Both the position numbers and the translations under genes were made by a program. A model generated the notes under the pieces. It searched no databases. It saw only the letters and a program-made list of their open reading frames with translations, and was not told the origin of the DNA. A stretch of 64,000 nucleotides of DNA from Bacteroidetes bacterium UBA1941 (GTDB lineage: Bacteria > Bacteroidota > Bacteroidia > Chitinophagales > LD1): contig DDEZ01000003.1 in assembly GCA_002336805.1 (NCBI GenBank), positions 181,845-245,844 on the forward strand. The letters are read 5' to 3'. Below are positions 34,967 to 44,333 of the stretch, piece after piece; the first letter of the stretch is position 1; the number at the start of each line of letters is the position of its first letter.

Positions 34967-36223
34967 ATGATCGGAGTAAACCTCGAGATAGCACGTACAC
35001 ACCTGCTGGCCAAAAAGCGCCAGACGCTGGTAGCCATGATGGGTGTCACCTTTGGCATCGGCATGTACCTGCTCATGATCTCTTTTATGAATGGCTTCAA
35101 CGAGTACCTGGAGGATACCCTGCTCTCCTCCACGCCCGATATCCATATCTACAATGATATCAAGACCGACTACTCGCACTCCATACTGGACCAGGTCTCT
35201 GATACCAGCCGCATGCTGAATATCATACACCATCCGAAGCCCAAGGATATCACACCAAACATCCACAACCCCAAGCAGATCGTATCTGACATCAAGACCT
35301 TTGACAATATACTCGCCGTATCGCCGCAGCTGTCGTCTCAGGTTTTCTACAATAATGGTCCCGTGCAGATACCCGGCTCGCTGAATGGTGTCAACATCAT
35401 AGAAGAAGCCAAGCTGACCAATCTGCAGGATAAGATGAAGACCGGCGCCATAGAGGACCTGATGAAGGTAGACAATGGCATCCTGCTGGGCCACGGCCTG
35501 GCTACCAAGCTCAACGCCAGCGTGGGTGACCTCGTGACACTGGCCTCGCCACAGGGCACGTCTATGAGCTTCCGAGTGGTCGGTACCTTCCAGTTTGGTA
35601 TCGGATCTCTCGATAATGTCCGTAGCTACGTGAGCCTGAAAAATGTACAGCAGCTCCTGGGCAAGGACAATCAATACGTGACCGACATCAATATCAAGAT
35701 GAAGGACTATACCAAGGCCAAAGAACTGGCAGCCACCTTTGCGCGCAAGTATGGCTACAAGGCCGACGACTGGCAGGTGGCCAATGCCTCGGCCATGGTA
35801 TCCATCACCATCCGCAATATGATGACCATCGTGATCAGCTTTACGCTGCTGGTAGTAGCCGGTTTTGGTATCTACAATATCATGAACATGACCATCCAGA
35901 ATAAGCTCAAGGATATCGCTATTCTGAAGGCGGAGGGATTTGCCGGCAGTGACATCATACAGATATTCCTGTTTCAGTCACTCACTATCGGCCTCTTCGG
36001 CGCGCTGCTGGGACTGATACTGGGATATGCTATGTCCTATGGCGTGTATAGCCTGCCATTCCCCAAAAATGAATTTATGAGCATCACGCATTTCCCGGTC
36101 ACTTTCCACGTCAGGCATTATGTGTTTGGTGTCGTCTTTGGCCTGCTCACTACGCTCATAGCAGGCCTGATGCCGAGCCTCAAGGCAGGCAAGATAGACC
36201 CGGTAGCTATTTTGAGAGGATAA
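34967..36223 (+). CDS. MacB/FtsX-type ABC permease
   Basis: A 418-residue permease with the family topology: one N-terminal membrane helix (QTLVAMMGVTFGIGMYLLMISF), a large periplasmic domain (about 50-270), then three helices at the C-terminus (TIVISFTLLVVAGFGIYNIM; LFGALLGLILGYAMSYG; FGVVFGLLTTLIAGLMPSLKA). The ending PVAILRG is typical of MacB/LolC relatives. It couples ATP hydrolysis by the next gene's product to export. Confidence 0.87.
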   Translation: MIGVNLEIARTHLLAKKRQTLVAMMGVTFGIGMYLLMISFMNGFNEYLEDTLLSSTPDIHIYNDIKTDYSHSILDQVSDTSRMLNIIHHPKPKDITPNIHNPKQIVSDIKTFDNILAVSPQLSSQVFYNNGPVQIPGSLNGVNIIEEAKLTNLQDKMKTGAIEDLMKVDNGILLGHGLATKLNASVGDLVTLASPQGTSMSFRVVGTFQFGIGSLDNVRSYVSLKNVQQLLGKDNQYVTDINIKMKDYTKAKELAATFARKYGYKADDWQVANASAMVSITIRNMMTIVISFTLLVVAGFGIYNIMNMTIQNKLKDIAILKAEGFAGSDIIQIFLFQSLTIGLFGALLGLILGYAMSYGVYSLPFPKNEFMSITHFPVTFHVRHYVFGVVFGLLTTLIAGLMPSLKAGKIDPVAILRG

Positions 36224-36236
36224 TGAAACGCAAGCA

Positions 36237-36914
36237 ATGGAGACAGTACTGAGAGCAAAACAGGTCAATAAATACTTCTACGAGCCGGAGGAGTTTCACG
36301 TACTCAAGGATATCAGCTTTGAGGTGAAGAGGGGAGAGTTCCTATCCCTGATAGGCAAGTCTGGCTGCGGCAAGTCTACGCTGCTCTACCTCCTCTCTAC
36401 CATGGATACTGACTACAAGGGTGAGATAGAGATCAACGGTATGCGCCTGACCGGCATGAAGCAAAAGCAGCTCGCCGCCTTTCGCAATGAGCACATCGGC
36501 TTTGTGTTCCAGTTTCACTTCCTGCTGCCGGAGTTTACCGCGCTGAAGAATGTGATGCTGCCGGCAGAGAAGCTGAATAAATACTCCGCCTCAGAGATCA
36601 AGGACCGCGCCTATGAGAAGCTCAAGATGCTGGATATGCAAAACTATGCGATGAAGCAGAGCAGCAAGCTATCTGGCGGTCAGGCACAGCGTGTGGCCAT
36701 AGCCCGCGCTCTCATCAATGATCCGACCATCATCATGGGCGATGAGCCTACCGGCAATCTCGATACGACTAATACACAGATCGTATTTGACATACTCAAA
36801 GACCTGGCCCGAACCAAAGGGCAGACCATAATAGCCGTCACCCACGACCCCGAGTTTGCGCAGAAGTCTGACCGCATCATAGAGATGAAAGACGGAGAGA
36901 TCATCAAGCAATGA
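36237..36914 (+). CDS. MacB/LolD-type ABC ATPase
   Basis: A 225-residue ATPase with Walker A GKSGCGKST, Q-loop region IGFVFQFHFLLPEFTALKN, signature LSGGQAQRV and Walker B IIMGDEPTGNLD. It belongs to the MacB/LolD branch and pairs with the permease upstream. It overlaps the sensor kinase gene by four bases, tying pump and regulator together. Confidence 0.9.
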   Translation: METVLRAKQVNKYFYEPEEFHVLKDISFEVKRGEFLSLIGKSGCGKSTLLYLLSTMDTDYKGEIEINGMRLTGMKQKQLAAFRNEHIGFVFQFHFLLPEFTALKNVMLPAEKLNKYSASEIKDRAYEKLKMLDMQNYAMKQSSKLSGGQAQRVAIARALINDPTIIMGDEPTGNLDTTNTQIVFDILKDLARTKGQTIIAVTHDPEFAQKSDRIIEMKDGEIIKQ

Positions 36915-37915
36915 TAAGAGAAGAAAGGAAACTATTGTGGCTGGTAGTCGGCTGCCTGTACCTGTTCTTCACAGTGCTGAAGATCTACACATTCCCAAAC
37001 CTGAGCGCCATGTGGCAGATAGAGGGCAGTGTGTTTGGCTTCATCGTGCTCGTGGTCATCATCCTCTCTATGCGGGTGGTAGACATGCTGCTGGATCGGC
37101 TCTATCCCTATGAGCGCAGCCTGGTATTCCGCCTGGTGATCCAGTTTGTGATATCTATCTCTATCGTGCTCACGCTGCGCCAGTTTATCTTCCACTTTAC
37201 CCGCAGCTACCTGCCTATACCCGTCACACGGGAGCTGTACATTCTGGCTACTGCAGCGCATGTCCTCTTTATCGCTACCATTGTGCTCACTATGTTTGGT
37301 TTCCGCTTCTTTCACAAATGGCGCGAGACAGAGCTGAAGAAAGAAATACTGGAGCGTGAGAAGGCTACGGTACAGTATGATAATCTGAAGAACCAGCTCA
37401 ATCCCCATTTCCTCTTCAACTCGTTGACCTCGCTCAACTCGCTGATCTACGAAAACCCGCAGCTGGCCTCCGAGTTTCTCCAGCATCTATCTAAGGTGTA
37501 CAGATATGTACTGGAAAACAAAGACAAGACAGTAGTGACACTGGATACCGAGGTTCGCTTTATAGAAAACTATATCGAGCTGCTCACTACACGCTTTGCA
37601 GACGGGCTGGTGATCTCCATCAGCCTGAGCGATCCGGCCCTGGAGCGCCGTATCCTGCCTGTGACTCTGCAGATACTGATAGAGAATGCCATCAAGCACA
37701 ATGTGACCAGCAAGGATAGTCCGCTCACGATAGAGATCTATGATGACAACGACTACCTGATAGTGAAAAATAATCTCCAGATCAAGCACACGATAGATAC
37801 GAGCAATAAACAGGGACTGGACAATCTCAGGAACCTGTATGAAGTGCTGGTAGAAAAGAAAATGATCGTGACACAGACAGATACTACCTTTGCCGTACAT
37901 ATACCACTAATCTGA
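36911..37915 (+). CDS. LytS-type membrane sensor histidine kinase
   Basis: A 334-residue kinase with four N-terminal membrane segments (about 10-30, 42-60, 74-95, 108-130), then a His_kinase domain with H166 in NQLNPHFLFNSL and an HATPase end (LIENAIKHN, GLDNLRNLY). It probably senses a membrane signal linked to the pump and phosphorylates the LytTR regulator encoded next. Confidence 0.88.
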   Translation: MIREERKLLWLVVGCLYLFFTVLKIYTFPNLSAMWQIEGSVFGFIVLVVIILSMRVVDMLLDRLYPYERSLVFRLVIQFVISISIVLTLRQFIFHFTRSYLPIPVTRELYILATAAHVLFIATIVLTMFGFRFFHKWRETELKKEILEREKATVQYDNLKNQLNPHFLFNSLTSLNSLIYENPQLASEFLQHLSKVYRYVLENKDKTVVTLDTEVRFIENYIELLTTRFADGLVISISLSDPALERRILPVTLQILIENAIKHNVTSKDSPLTIEIYDDNDYLIVKNNLQIKHTIDTSNKQGLDNLRNLYEVLVEKKMIVTQTDTTFAVHIPLI

Positions 37916-37922
37916 CGCAGCT

Positions 37923-38699
37923 ATGATAAAAGTACTGATAGTAGAAGACGAAGCCCTGATCGCAAAGAACTTTCAGCGCCTGCTCAAAGAAGTAGCGCCG
38001 GATATAGAGGTACTGGCTGTGACAGACACGGTAAAGGGGACTGTCAAATGGCTCAATAGCCATGCACATCCTGACCTCGTATTCATGGATATACAGCTGG
38101 GCGATGGTGTCAGCTTTGATATCCTGAAGCAGGTAGAGCTGGACAGGCCCGTCATCTTTACCACTGCGTATGACGAGTATGCCATCAAGGCCTTCAAATA
38201 CAATAGCCTCGACTACCTGCTCAAGCCGGTAGATAAGGCCGACCTGAAGCGTGCCATCGATAAATTTCGCAAGCTATATCAGGATAATGCGAGCAAGCAG
38301 CCGGAGATCAATGACCTCATAGCCATGTTTGCCACCGGCAAAAGGATACCGCACAAGGAGCGCTTCCTCGTGCACCATCGCTCAGGCTATATCCCTGTGC
38401 ACAAGGGACAGATCAGCGCTTTCTACAAAGACCAGATCATCTACCTGCTGGCCACAGACGGGCAGAAGTATGTGACCGACTACAATACGCTGGATGAGAT
38501 AGAAGAGCTGGTAGACCCTGCCCATTTCTACCGGGCCAACAGGCAGACCCTGATCTGCAAGGACGCTGTAGAGAGCCTGCAGAAGCACTATACGGGCAAG
38601 GTAGAGGTCAAAGTATCCGGTCATGATACACCCATAGATGTGAGCCGGGAGAAGGCGCAGGAGTTTAAGCACTGGATAGAGGGCGATCTGGTGCAATAG
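37923..38699 (+). CDS. LytTR family response regulator
   Basis: A 258-residue regulator: receiver domain (EDE at 8-10, phospho-acceptor D56 in LVFMDIQLGDG, Lys in LLKPVDK) and C-terminal LytTR DNA-binding domain (about 150-255, with YITDYNTLDEIEELVDPAHFYRANRQTL-type motifs). It forms a pair with the LytS-type kinase and ends the efflux operon, so it likely controls that operon. Confidence 0.9.
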   Translation: MIKVLIVEDEALIAKNFQRLLKEVAPDIEVLAVTDTVKGTVKWLNSHAHPDLVFMDIQLGDGVSFDILKQVELDRPVIFTTAYDEYAIKAFKYNSLDYLLKPVDKADLKRAIDKFRKLYQDNASKQPEINDLIAMFATGKRIPHKERFLVHHRSGYIPVHKGQISAFYKDQIIYLLATDGQKYVTDYNTLDEIEELVDPAHFYRANRQTLICKDAVESLQKHYTGKVEVKVSGHDTPIDVSREKAQEFKHWIEGDLVQ

Positions 38700-38718
38700 C
38701 CGATGGTGGATAAGCATG

Positions 38719-38749
38719 TTGCTTAGTTTGAGGGACTAGTGTATTTTTG
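38719..38749 (+). promoter_or_regulatory. Promoter of rhodanese-thioredoxin gene
   Basis: TTG (38719-38721), 20-base spacer, TATTTTTG (38742-38749). Matches the Bacteroidota consensus, 17 bases before the ATG at 38767. Confidence 0.65.
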
Positions 38750-38766
38750 GTAGATAAAATCAACAT

Positions 38767-39495
38767 ATGCAATCTAGCAAACCGCTCTATGCACTCGTCA
38801 TCGCTTTTGTCCTTACCTCCTGCAATCTCTTTGGCGGACAGAAATACCAGACACTCAAAGCCACAGAATTTTCAAAGAACATAAGTGAGGGCGCTGTACA
38901 GCTCGTAGATGTACGCACACCAGAGGAGTATGCCGAGAAGCACCTCAAGGAGGCTGTCAATATCAACTTCAACGACGATAACTTTATAGACAAGATAGAG
39001 AAGCTGGACAAAAGCAAACCGGTCTATGTCTACTGCCTCTCAGGTGGCCGCAGCAGCAAGGCCGCAGCACTCATCACCAGCAAGGGCTTCGGTCAGGTGT
39101 ACAACCTGGATGGCGGCATACTGGCCTGGAATGAAGCGGGCCTGCCTGTAGAGACACCTGCGGGTACGCAGGCTGGTGCGCCTAAGGGGATGAGCTTTGA
39201 TGACTACCTGAAGCATACTAAGGCAGATAAGCTGGTACTCGTAGACTTCAGCGCTGTATGGTGTGGCCCGTGCAAGATACTGAAGCCGATAGTAGAGCAA
39301 ACCACAGAGGCCAATAAAGCTAAAGTGGAACTCCTCGCTGTAGACGTAGACAAAAACCCTGCCGTGGCAGATGCCATGCATATCACTGGCATACCGCTGC
39401 TGATCCTCTACAAAAATGGCAAGGAAGTATGGCGCCAGCTCGGAGTGACCGATCGTGCCACACTGGAGAATCAGATCTCTGTTAATAGCAAGTAA
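38767..39495 (+). CDS. Rhodanese-thioredoxin fusion lipoprotein
   Basis: A 242-residue lipoprotein (lipobox FVLTSCN, C19). A rhodanese domain (about 28-130) has active C90 in YCLSGGRSS and the start motif VDVRTPEEY. A thioredoxin domain (about 145-240) has the redox pair C166/C169 in VWCGPC. Predicted periplasmic protein that could move sulfane sulfur or reduce the persulfide on its own rhodanese half. The two domains are in one chain, so intramolecular transfer is an attractive inference. Confidence 0.87.
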   Translation: MQSSKPLYALVIAFVLTSCNLFGGQKYQTLKATEFSKNISEGAVQLVDVRTPEEYAEKHLKEAVNINFNDDNFIDKIEKLDKSKPVYVYCLSGGRSSKAAALITSKGFGQVYNLDGGILAWNEAGLPVETPAGTQAGAPKGMSFDDYLKHTKADKLVLVDFSAVWCGPCKILKPIVEQTTEANKAKVELLAVDVDKNPAVADAMHITGIPLLILYKNGKEVWRQLGVTDRATLENQISVNSK

Positions 39496-39499
39496 ACTA

Positions 39500-40081
39500 T
39501 CAGGTGGTCTCGTCTGTGAGCCACTTCTCCACCTCGGGGGCTTTGTACTCATTCATCTGGTGTAGCAGGTCGCTGATATCGCCGCTCACGAGTAGCATAT
39601 CCCTGTATACTTTTTTCAGGAAGCCGCGGCCTACCATGTCATCTGCCATAGCTATGAGGCTATCGTAGTAGCCGTCTACATTCAGCAGGCCGATCGGTTT
39701 CGTATGCAGGCCCAGCTGTGCCCATGTCAGCACTTCAAACAGCTCCTCCAGCGTACCAAAGCCTCCCGGCAGGGCTATGAAGCCGTCACAGAGCTCCTGC
39801 ATCTTCATCTTGCGATCGTGCATCGTGTCTGTGATGATCAGGTCTGTGAGGCCGTAGTGCGCCACCTCCCTGCTACGCAGAAAGTGCGGTATGACCCCTG
39901 TGACACTACCACCCACCTCCAGCGCTGCATCAGCCACAGCACCCATCACACCTATACATGCGCCACCATAGATCACACGTATACCGCGTGTAGCGAGTAG
40001 AGAGCCTACTACACGGGCCGTAGCGATGTAGGCAGGGTCGGTGCCGGCACTGGCTCCGCAGAAGACGGTGATGCTTTTCAT
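39500..40081 (-). CDS. LOG family phosphoribohydrolase
   Basis: A 193-residue Rossmann-fold protein with the LOG signature PGGFGTLEELFEVLTWAQLG and the N-terminal VFCGASAGTDPAY. LOG proteins cleave the N-glycosidic bond of cytokinin nucleotides or AMP. In bacteria without cytokinin signalling the role is general nucleotide hydrolysis. Normal length; its stop is five bases from the convergent neighbour. Confidence 0.88.
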   Translation of the reverse strand: MKSITVFCGASAGTDPAYIATARVVGSLLATRGIRVIYGGACIGVMGAVADAALEVGGSVTGVIPHFLRSREVAHYGLTDLIITDTMHDRKMKMQELCDGFIALPGGFGTLEELFEVLTWAQLGLHTKPIGLLNVDGYYDSLIAMADDMVGRGFLKKVYRDMLLVSGDISDLLHQMNEYKAPEVEKWLTDETT

Positions 40082-40150
40082 GACGATAGTAAGATTAGGA
40101 CAAGTAGATTATTGTGATATTTTTATACCATTATCAAATCTACAAACGTC

Positions 40151-40711
40151 ATGAACAAAAGAAAACTCAACTTGCCTGTTTTCGCTTTCTCTATTATTAT
40201 TGGTCTGTCCCTTTTAGCTGGTTGCTCGCGCAAATCAGATGCCTGTGCTACGCAATATTGTAATAATGGTGGCACCTGCAGCGATGGTAGCTGTAGCTGT
40301 CCTGGCAATTTCACCGGCGTACATTGTGACTCTTGCAAGAATGGCTATGAAGGTTCCGACTGCAATACTCAATCAAGGACTAAATTTCTCTATGCCGGCT
40401 ATGCGGTCAATGAGACTGTGTCTGGGTCTACCAGTGGTACGCGGACTTATACTGCCTCTATATTAAACTCCAATACGCAGATAGACCAGGTCTATATTTC
40501 TCACCTTAGTAATGGTTTCTTCCTTAATAGCGTAGCCGCCACTTGCCGCGGCAATAACCTGACGATAGCTACTCAGCAGCCGGATGCTGGCTCACCGCAG
40601 TCGATATCTGGCAGTGGCATCTATACATCATCTGGGATATATATCACTTATACCATAGTGGACTCCAGCAATGGTAATAGCTACAACTGCGTAGGTACCT
40701 GGACCAGATAA
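40151..40711 (+). CDS. Lipoprotein with EGF-like modules
   Basis: A 186-residue lipoprotein (lipobox SLLAGCSRK). It has about eight Cys in an EGF-like arrangement (CATQYCNNGGTCSDGSCSCPGN, then CDSCKNGYEGSDC), which is eukaryote-like, and a Thr/Ser-rich C-terminal beta domain ending in CVGTWTR. AT-richer than neighbours. Likely a surface adhesin or stabilising module. The role is unknown. Confidence 0.7.
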   Translation: MNKRKLNLPVFAFSIIIGLSLLAGCSRKSDACATQYCNNGGTCSDGSCSCPGNFTGVHCDSCKNGYEGSDCNTQSRTKFLYAGYAVNETVSGSTSGTRTYTASILNSNTQIDQVYISHLSNGFFLNSVAATCRGNNLTIATQQPDAGSPQSISGSGIYTSSGIYITYTIVDSSNGNSYNCVGTWTR

Positions 40712-40713
40712 GA

Positions 40714-41412
40714 TCAGTGATCCTCTGTCCAGCCTGTGTACGGCACATAGTCTCCGGTGCCACCTATATAGCCTGTGGTCCAGAGTGTATAGTAGGCTCC
40801 GGTACGCGCATAGAAATTCTGGAAGGTACTCACGACTACTGAGCTGCTATTGACTACTTCTATGTTTTGCCAGCCGGTATCCATGAGCAGGTACTGCGTG
40901 GTAGAGGTAGCAGGAGAGGTGCCTGCATAACCCAGGTCAGTGGTCAGGTCTGCATGTCCCTGTACACGGTAGTGCAGATTGCCGCCATTAGGGCAGAGGT
41001 TTACAAATTTCACAGCAGCTTTATCAGATGGTATGGATGCCAGCCTGACATCTGTTGTCATATAGGCTTTCAGGTTTGGGAAGGTGTCATACAGAAACCA
41101 GGTGTAGAAGGAATCCTTGCTGCAGGCCAGCGGGCCTGAGGTGAGCACGGTGCCATGAGCTCCATCCTTGATGGTCACGGTCAGGTCTCCTATGCGTGGC
41201 TGGTCATAGCCGGTAGGCAGGTAGTAGTAAAAGTCTGCCACCTGAGGAGAGCTGCTACCCAGCAGGTACAGGTCGGGGTGCTGCTCAGACGGCGAGGCAC
41301 TGACAAACTGGATATGCGTTTTGTCATTAGGGTTTGACGTAGTGGTGTTGTTGTCGCGATGGCAGGCTGATAGCAGGAGGAGTGCTGCTGCTGCGGTGAT
41401 GATCCTTTTCAT
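40714..41412 (-). CDS. DUF4397 lipoprotein
   Basis: A 232-residue lipoprotein from the ATG at 41412 (MKRIITAAAALLLLSACH). It has a DUF4397-type beta-rich core (HIQFVSASPSEQHPDLYLLG; AAVKFVNLCPNGGNLHYRV; YYTLWTTGYIGGTGDY). The extension to 41454 crosses the -7 box and is not coding. Function unknown; members are surface proteins of Bacteroidota. Confidence 0.8.
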   Translation of the reverse strand: MKRIITAAAALLLLSACHRDNNTTTSNPNDKTHIQFVSASPSEQHPDLYLLGSSSPQVADFYYYLPTGYDQPRIGDLTVTIKDGAHGTVLTSGPLACSKDSFYTWFLYDTFPNLKAYMTTDVRLASIPSDKAAVKFVNLCPNGGNLHYRVQGHADLTTDLGYAGTSPATSTTQYLLMDTGWQNIEVVNSSSVVVSTFQNFYARTGAYYTLWTTGYIGGTGDYVPYTGWTEDH

Positions 41413-41451
41413 GATATGGTAGTTTGATTTGTGACTAAATGTTTGCGATAG

Positions 41452-41459
41452 CAAAGGTA
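41452..41459 (-). promoter_or_regulatory. -7 box TACCTTTG of DUF4397 gene
   Basis: Minus-strand TACCTTTG (41459-41452), 39 bases upstream of the ATG at 41412. No matching -33 TTG is seen, so the call rests on the exact -7 consensus. Confidence 0.5.
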
Positions 41460-41565
41460 GTCATCAAGCCTGCCGGTATATTGACGGGATCGTGTCTATT
41501 GTGATAGAAATAGTTTAGATGGAAGAATGAAGTGTGTTGATAGTCAAATGGTTGGTGCTATCTAG

Positions 41566-41913
41566 TTAAATCATTTCGCTCAATGCTTTCTCATCCCATC
41601 CTAGAAAGAATTTGCCTCCGCCTAGGTCCCATACGGGGCGTTTGATGAGGGATGGATTCTTGATCATGAGGGCTATGGCTTTGGTCTTGCTGGTGATGCT
41701 GGCCTTCTCCGCATCAGTGAGGGCGCGATAGCTGGTACCCTTGGTGTTGATCAGCTTATCCGTAGGGAAATGCTCCAGCCAGGTCTGCAGGGTAGCCTTG
41801 TCTATGCCGGACTCTTTATAGTTGTGAAACTCGTAGGTGACCTTCTTTGCGTCCAGCCACTTCAGGGCTTTTTGCATGGTGTCGCAGTTTTTGATACCGT
41901 ATATTCTGATCAT
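41566..41913 (-). CDS. ArsC/Spx-family reductase-like protein
   Basis: A 115-residue thioredoxin-fold protein with a single N-terminal active Cys, C10 in IKNCDTMQKALKWL, and the family C-terminus (NPSLIKRPVWDLGGGKFFLGWDE). This single-Cys form matches the YffB branch rather than the CxxC Spx regulators or true arsenate reductases. Function is likely thiol-linked. Normal length. Confidence 0.8.
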   Translation of the reverse strand: MIRIYGIKNCDTMQKALKWLDAKKVTYEFHNYKESGIDKATLQTWLEHFPTDKLINTKGTSYRALTDAEKASITSKTKAIALMIKNPSLIKRPVWDLGGGKFFLGWDEKALSEMI

Positions 41914-41938
41914 GTTGCGAACATAATCTTAACCGCAA

Positions 41939-41988
41939 AAACGCGGAAACGCAAAAGCAATTAGTTATTCACCGCAAAGACCGCAAGA
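41939..41988. repeat. Dispersed palindromic repeat (ACCGC family)
   Basis: TTAACCGCAAAAACGCGG...CACCGCAAAGACCGC, related to 3031-3100 and 19002-19072. It lies upstream of the ArsC-like gene. The rest of the 41914-42068 gap has no gene. Confidence 0.5.
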
Positions 41989-42068
41989 TGCTATTGGATA
42001 GCGGCTATAGATCTGCATCAGAGTGCATTCCTATGTGATCTATGTGTTCTATGTGGTTCAAAGGGTAT

Positions 42069-42875
42069 TCAGAGACTCAGGTTAGCTCTGCGGCGCAGGA
42101 TCTCGCGGTCTACTACACCCGGTGCCAGCTGTGTCATCATGCGTATCACCTTGGCGTCGGGCCCTACCATTACACGCTTGGCCTTGCGGCGTATCGCATT
42201 GAGGATGATCGTAGCGGCCCGGTCAGAGCTGGTCATGACGAGTTCTTTAAACTTCTCTACGGTCACATCTTTCTTGCCCTGGTAGTGGATACCGTTGGCC
42301 ACGATATTAGTGTCTATGCCGCCGGGGTGGATGCAGGTCACGGCCACATTGGTACCGCTCAGCTCCAGCCGCAGCGAGTCAGAGAAGCCCCTCACTGCAA
42401 ATTTGCTCACGCAGTATGGTATCTGTGTAGGGATGCCCATCAGGCCAAAGACACTGGACGTATTGGCTATCGCAGCCTCGGGCCTCGTGAGCATGACATC
42501 TAGAAAGGCCCTCGTGTGGTGTATCACTCCCCACAGATTGATATTGATCAGCCTGTCAAAATCCTCCAGCGGTATCTCCATCAGCTTTGCCTCGCCTATA
42601 GCTATACCGGCATTATTGATCAGCACATCTATGTAGCCATACTCTGCCAGCACCTCTTTGGCAAAGGTATACACCTGGTCTTTATCGCCTACGTCTACTT
42701 TGTATGTTTTGCACCGGCCGGTGCCTATGAGCTTTTGGGTCTCTGCCAGAGATGTCTCATTGATATCTGAGAGGAGCACCGTGGCTCCCTCTGCAGCCAT
42801 CTGTATGGCCAGAGAGCGGCCCATGCCGGAGCCTGCACCGGTGATCACGGCTATCTTATCTTTAAAGCTTTTCAC
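42069..42875 (-). CDS. Short-chain dehydrogenase/reductase
   Basis: A 268-residue SDR with cofactor motif TGAGSGMGRSLAI (TGxxxGxG), NNAGIAIGE, and the catalytic YCVSK (YxxxK). NADP(H)-dependent carbonyl or alcohol conversion of an unknown substrate. Length and order of motifs are classical. GTG start at 42875. The basic C-terminus (NAIRRKAKRVMVGPDAKVI) is common in membrane-associated SDRs. Confidence 0.88.
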   Translation of the reverse strand: MKSFKDKIAVITGAGSGMGRSLAIQMAAEGATVLLSDINETSLAETQKLIGTGRCKTYKVDVGDKDQVYTFAKEVLAEYGYIDVLINNAGIAIGEAKLMEIPLEDFDRLININLWGVIHHTRAFLDVMLTRPEAAIANTSSVFGLMGIPTQIPYCVSKFAVRGFSDSLRLELSGTNVAVTCIHPGGIDTNIVANGIHYQGKKDVTVEKFKELVMTSSDRAATIILNAIRRKAKRVMVGPDAKVIRMMTQLAPGVVDREILRRRANLSL

Positions 42876-42920
42876 TGTCGGAGATTTGATACTAAGATAT
42901 AAAAGTAAAGGCGACTGCTA

Positions 42921-44249
42921 TCACAGCAGGGTCCCCTTCAGCAGCATAGCCGCGATGGTAAAGTAGATGATAAGCCCCGTCACATCTACCAGTGTGGCCA
43001 CCAGCGGCGCAGAGGAGGTAGCAGGGTCTATGCCCACCTTCTTTAGCACGATGGGGATCATAGAGCCTGAGAGCGTACCCCACAGCACGATACCTATGAG
43101 AGACAGGAAGACTGTGGTAGCTACGAGGATATAGTGGTCAGTATAGTTGTACCAGTGCAGCTGCTGCCAGAGTATGATGCGCAGGAAGCCGATAGCGCCC
43201 AGTATGACACCCAGGGTGAGGCCGGAAAGTATCTCACGGCGCATCACTATCCACCAGTCTTTGACCGTGATCTCCTGTAGTGACATAGCGCGTATGATCA
43301 GTGTAGCTGCCTGCGAGCCGCTATTGCCCCCGCTGGATATGATGAGCGGGATGAAGAGTGCCAGTACCACCGCCTTGGATATCTCTACATCAAAGTAGCC
43401 CATGGCAGTAGCCGTAGCCATCTCGCCTATGAAGAGTACCACCAGCCAGCCGGCACGCTTGGCTATGAGGGAGAAGAAAGGCGTGCTGATATACGGATAG
43501 TCCAGCGCCTCCATACCACCAAACTTCTGGATATCCTTCGTACTCTGCCACTCTATCACGTCTACGATATCATCTATGGTCACGATACCCACCAGGATGC
43601 CGCTCTCAGAGATCACCGGCAGCGCATTGCGGTCATACCGCTCAAATACAGCCACCGCCTCATCCTTATTCATAGTACTGCGCAGGGATACAAAGTTGTA
43701 GTCCATGAGCTGAGATACTTTCGTATCCTCATCAGCCAGCAGAAATACACCTATCTGTATATCATCTATCAGTTTATTCTGATCATCCACTACATATACC
43801 GTATTGAGCGTCTCGGCCCGTTTGCCATTCTGCTTGATATTGCGCAGTACATCGGCCACCGTCTGCTGCTCGCGGCACTGTATGTAGTGCGGCGTCATGA
43901 TACGGCCTACACTCTCTGCGGGGTAGCCCAGCAGGTTGACCGCTACTTTGCGCTCCTCATCACTGAGCAGGCGGATGATCTTGCGTATCAGCTCATCGGG
44001 AAAGTTCTCAAACATCCGCGTACGGTCGTCCGGAGGCATCGTGTTTACGATGTCGGCTATCTCCCTATTGCCCAGCTCGCGTAGGATGTGGTGCTGGTCT
44101 GACTGGGAGAGGTAGGAGAAAACGGAGGCTTTCTGATGGTGTGGGAGCCGGAGGAAGGCAAACGCCTTTTCCTTATCGTCCAGCTCGGCGATCTGATTGG
44201 CAATGTCCGATGGATACACTGCTACCGGTGTGTCTGTGTCCTGTACCAT
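42921..44249 (-). CDS. mgtE: MgtE-type magnesium transporter
   Basis: A 442-residue protein. It has an MgtE N-domain (ADIVNTMPPDDRTRMFENFPDELI), two CBS domains (about 130-255) and five membrane helices in the last 180 residues. FIPLIISSGGNSGSQAATLIIRAM is the pore-family signature. It imports Mg2+ under control of Mg2+-sensing CBS and N domains. I chose the ATG at 44249; the frame extends upstream without conserved sequence. Promoter at 44306-44333. Confidence 0.92.
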   Translation of the reverse strand: MVQDTDTPVAVYPSDIANQIAELDDKEKAFAFLRLPHHQKASVFSYLSQSDQHHILRELGNREIADIVNTMPPDDRTRMFENFPDELIRKIIRLLSDEERKVAVNLLGYPAESVGRIMTPHYIQCREQQTVADVLRNIKQNGKRAETLNTVYVVDDQNKLIDDIQIGVFLLADEDTKVSQLMDYNFVSLRSTMNKDEAVAVFERYDRNALPVISESGILVGIVTIDDIVDVIEWQSTKDIQKFGGMEALDYPYISTPFFSLIAKRAGWLVVLFIGEMATATAMGYFDVEISKAVVLALFIPLIISSGGNSGSQAATLIIRAMSLQEITVKDWWIVMRREILSGLTLGVILGAIGFLRIILWQQLHWYNYTDHYILVATTVFLSLIGIVLWGTLSGSMIPIVLKKVGIDPATSSAPLVATLVDVTGLIIYFTIAAMLLKGTLL

Positions 44250-44305
44250 GTGTCGTCGGGGGCATATCTGATCAGTAAGTGAATAATAGTGGCCTGAGCG
44301 GGGCG

Positions 44306-44333
44306 CAAAACTAAAAAATACTCTGCAAGGCAA
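44306..44333 (-). promoter_or_regulatory. Promoter of mgtE
   Basis: On the minus strand: TTG (44333-44331), 17-base spacer, TAGTTTTG (44313-44306). Matches the Bacteroidota promoter pattern, giving a leader of about 50 bases. A small hairpin (GGCCA/TGGCC, about 44342-44358) lies just upstream. No Mg2+ riboswitch was recognised. Confidence 0.6.
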
